Source: Mucilaginibacter sp. JRF (GTDB taxonomy: Bacteria > Bacteroidota > Bacteroidia > Sphingobacteriales > Sphingobacteriaceae). From it: DNA of 64,000 bases. This document shows positions 62,464 through 64,000 of this stretch, one piece after another. The stretch's first letter is position 1, and every line of letters starts with the position of its first letter. The position numbers and the translations under genes are program-made. The notes below the pieces were generated by a model. It had not been told where the DNA came from, did no database searches, and was given only the letters and a program-made list of their open reading frames with translations. Location: assembly GCF_015223065.1 (NCBI RefSeq), contig NZ_JADFBY010000008.1, positions 140,134-204,133 on the forward strand, written 5' to 3'.

Positions 62464-62525
62464 TTTGATACGGTATTTCCCGGTGAAAATCACCATGAAA
62501 TACCACCTGATTGCATCGTATCAAA
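62464..62525 (+). promoter_or_regulatory. Nested hairpin in the integrase leader
   Basis: Three perfect stems nest in order: TTTGATACG (62464-62472) with 62517-62525, GTATTTC (62473-62479) with 62497-62503, and GGTGA (62482-62486) with 62490-62494. A 13-base bulge is on the right side. It ends 11 bases before the likely start ATG 62537, so it may control translation or be a protein-binding DNA site. Confidence 0.7.
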
Positions 62526-62536
62526 ACAAATTAAAC

Positions 62537-63766
62537 ATGAAAACTACCAACAGACTCAGCATTCACTTTAAAGTACGTGCTGAAAGAGAAAAAGACGGCA
62601 AAGCTCCTGTCTACATGGGATTGACTGTAAACGGTTCCAAATCTTACCTCGCACTCAAAAGCCTTCAAGTAAACCTGATCCATTGGGATATATCAAGAGG
62701 CTGTGCCTATGCTAACACTAAACAAGGAAAGAAGATCAATAATTATCTCGATGATTTGCGACTCACCGTCAAAGAACACTATCGTCAAATTGAGTTAAAG
62801 GGATATCGGGTTACAATCGATTTATTGAAAAATGCTTTCTTCGGAATTGTGAAAGAAGAACAACCTATCACCTTCGCAGACTTATTAAGCTACCACAATG
62901 AACAAGCAACGACTTTACTTGCAGAAGGGACGATGAGGCATTACTATGTGACGCAACGCTATCTTATCAAATTCTTCCAGTTAAAATTCAACAGCGACAA
63001 CATCAACCTTACAGACTTAGACTATAAATTCATCGCTGACTTTGAACTTTTTTTGTATAATCATAAACCGAAAGATCATCAGAAGCCAATGGATACCAAT
63101 GGGGTTCTCAAACATCTAATAAGGTTAAAAAAGATGGTCAATCTTGCCGTCAATCTCAAATGGATAACGTCAAATCCTTTCGCTGGTTTCAAAATGAGCC
63201 GAAAGACGGTCGATAAAGAATTTCTGAACGAATGGGAACTAAAAGCTGTTGAAAATAAATATTTTGAAATAAGTCGGCTTAACCTCGTAAAAGACATGTT
63301 CATATTTGCTTGTTATACAGGTCTCGCCTATATAGATATGATTAATCTGAAACTGGAAAACATTGTCACCGGCTCCGATGGCGAAAAATGGATCAGAACA
63401 TTTCGCCAAAAAACCTTAGTGCCTGTCAACACCCCAATTCTTCCTAACGCTCTGCGAATCATCGAGCGATACAAAGAAAATATTCGAGCAGAAGCGACCG
63501 GAACGATCTTTCCAGTCATATCCAACCAAAAAATCAACAGCTACTTGAAAGAAATAGCTGACCACACAGGTGTCCGAAAGAATATAACATTCCATGTCGC
63601 ACGGCACACTTTCGCGACAACAATTACATTGTCCAACGGTGTACCGATTGAAACGGTCAGCAAGATGCTTGGACATTCAAAACTGGCTACAACACAAATT
63701 TACGCCCGTGTATTGGAAAAGAAGATAAGTGACGATATGGCAGCGCTAAGAGCCAAACTTGAATAA
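62537..63766 (+). CDS. Site-specific tyrosine recombinase (CTnDOT-type integrase)
   Basis: From ATG 62537 a 409-residue recombinase with the arm-binding and SAM-like core-binding domains (LSIHFKVRAEREKDGKAPVYMGLTVNG; TFADLLSYHNEQATTLLAEGTMRHYYVTQRYLIKFF) and the catalytic domain. The H-x-x-R motif is FHVARHTFATT, followed by GHSKLATTQIYARV with the catalytic Tyr. The first Arg of the usual TGLR motif is Ala (CYTGLAYIDM), as in many Bacteroidota integrases. Further starts at 62465 and 62495 lie inside the nested hairpin, which argues against them. Placement next to tRNA-Leu marks an integrated element that continues past the window. Confidence 0.93.
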   Translation: MKTTNRLSIHFKVRAEREKDGKAPVYMGLTVNGSKSYLALKSLQVNLIHWDISRGCAYANTKQGKKINNYLDDLRLTVKEHYRQIELKGYRVTIDLLKNAFFGIVKEEQPITFADLLSYHNEQATTLLAEGTMRHYYVTQRYLIKFFQLKFNSDNINLTDLDYKFIADFELFLYNHKPKDHQKPMDTNGVLKHLIRLKKMVNLAVNLKWITSNPFAGFKMSRKTVDKEFLNEWELKAVENKYFEISRLNLVKDMFIFACYTGLAYIDMINLKLENIVTGSDGEKWIRTFRQKTLVPVNTPILPNALRIIERYKENIRAEATGTIFPVISNQKINSYLKEIADHTGVRKNITFHVARHTFATTITLSNGVPIETVSKMLGHSKLATTQIYARVLEKKISDDMAALRAKLE

Positions 63767-64000
63767 GATATGCTTCTTCAGAATTGCGCACATTAAAATA
63801 AGAGTTACAACTGAATATTAGACAGCCGTTATCCCGATTGCAAAATTGTATTTTCGATCAGGACAACGGCTTAATTTGTGTCAAGCTATCGATTTAGAAA
63901 CTTTTGATTCACTACTACTCTCGAATAAATCCCAATGTCAACGAAGAGTTTATAAGATCTTAAATTTGAATGACCACAACTAGTCATTGCCATATTACAT
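63767..64000. other. Right-end intergenic DNA
   Basis: No gene is seen. A weak inverted repeat of AGCCGTT / AACGGCT (63824-63873) follows the integrase and may terminate its transcript. GAATAAATCCCAA at 63923-63935 repeats 62081-62093. Confidence 0.4.

Larger units (their letters stand above)
61928..62536. other. Integrase-proximal region rich in inverted repeats
   Basis: About 600 bases with no gene. It holds two terminators or palindromes (62101-62133 and 62272-62310), an 18-bp inverted repeat pair (62353-62407) and a nested hairpin directly before the integrase (62464-62525). This is where attachment-site and regulatory DNA of the element is expected. Confidence 0.6.

Overview
The window is a chromosomal segment of a Bacteroidota bacterium, most likely a member of the Sphingobacteriaceae close to Mucilaginibacter or Pedobacter. 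The lineage call rests on a short primary sigma factor, a murF-alr fusion, type III glutamine synthetase, an Oar-like TonB-dependent receptor, DUF4397 and DUF4468 proteins, a CTnDOT-type integrase without the first catalytic arginine, and several upstream regions with the Bacteroidota promoter pattern TTG/TTTG - N17-21 - TAnnTTTG.

Layout. 1-7150 is an accessory-looking minus-strand block: a partial NmrA-like protein, three Crp/Fnr-type regulators (two are clear paralogues), an orphan membrane ORF, an alginate-export-type barrel and a periplasmic amidohydrolase whose natural start seems to be lost to a one-base slip. 7150-10700 holds a DUF4397 lipoprotein, an ECF sigma factor with a membrane-anchored barrel partner, and a CHC2 zinc-finger gene broken by an amber codon. 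11040-28400 is housekeeping: tRNA-His, rnhA, yfcE-like phosphodiesterase, tRNA methyltransferase, purL, TonB, a porin divergent from glnN, a ClC channel, purM, rpoD, a metallo-hydrolase and lpdA. 28690-36510 carries a highly expressed-looking TonB receptor, a small membrane protein with an ABC ATPase, and an operon of a two-motif aspartic protease, a secreted protein with four glycogen-binding-type modules, and a PhzF-like protein. 36600-46200 has smc, an S41 peptidase, a HAD-like protein with altered catalytic residues, a LolD-like ATPase, sucC, yceI and tsaC. 46185-49960 is a trpD-F-B-A operon with an attenuator. 50030-60840 has a glycosyltransferase, recR, a drug-efflux MFS protein, a TlpA-like thioredoxin protein, a LOG-family protein, a sodium symporter, DUF502, murF-alr and recX. 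60947-64000 has tRNA-Gly and tRNA-Leu followed by an integrase whose upstream DNA is rich in inverted repeats, probably the edge of an integrated element.

The most interesting signals are: an unlisted 15-residue trp leader peptide with three consecutive Trp codons followed by a terminator and a possible antiterminator; the perfect nested hairpin and the 18-bp inverted repeat in front of the integrase; the protease/four-CBM48 operon; and several small lesions (start-codon slip, amber codon, changed recognition helix, HAD nucleophile change). All function calls come from reading motifs by eye; no database search was run.
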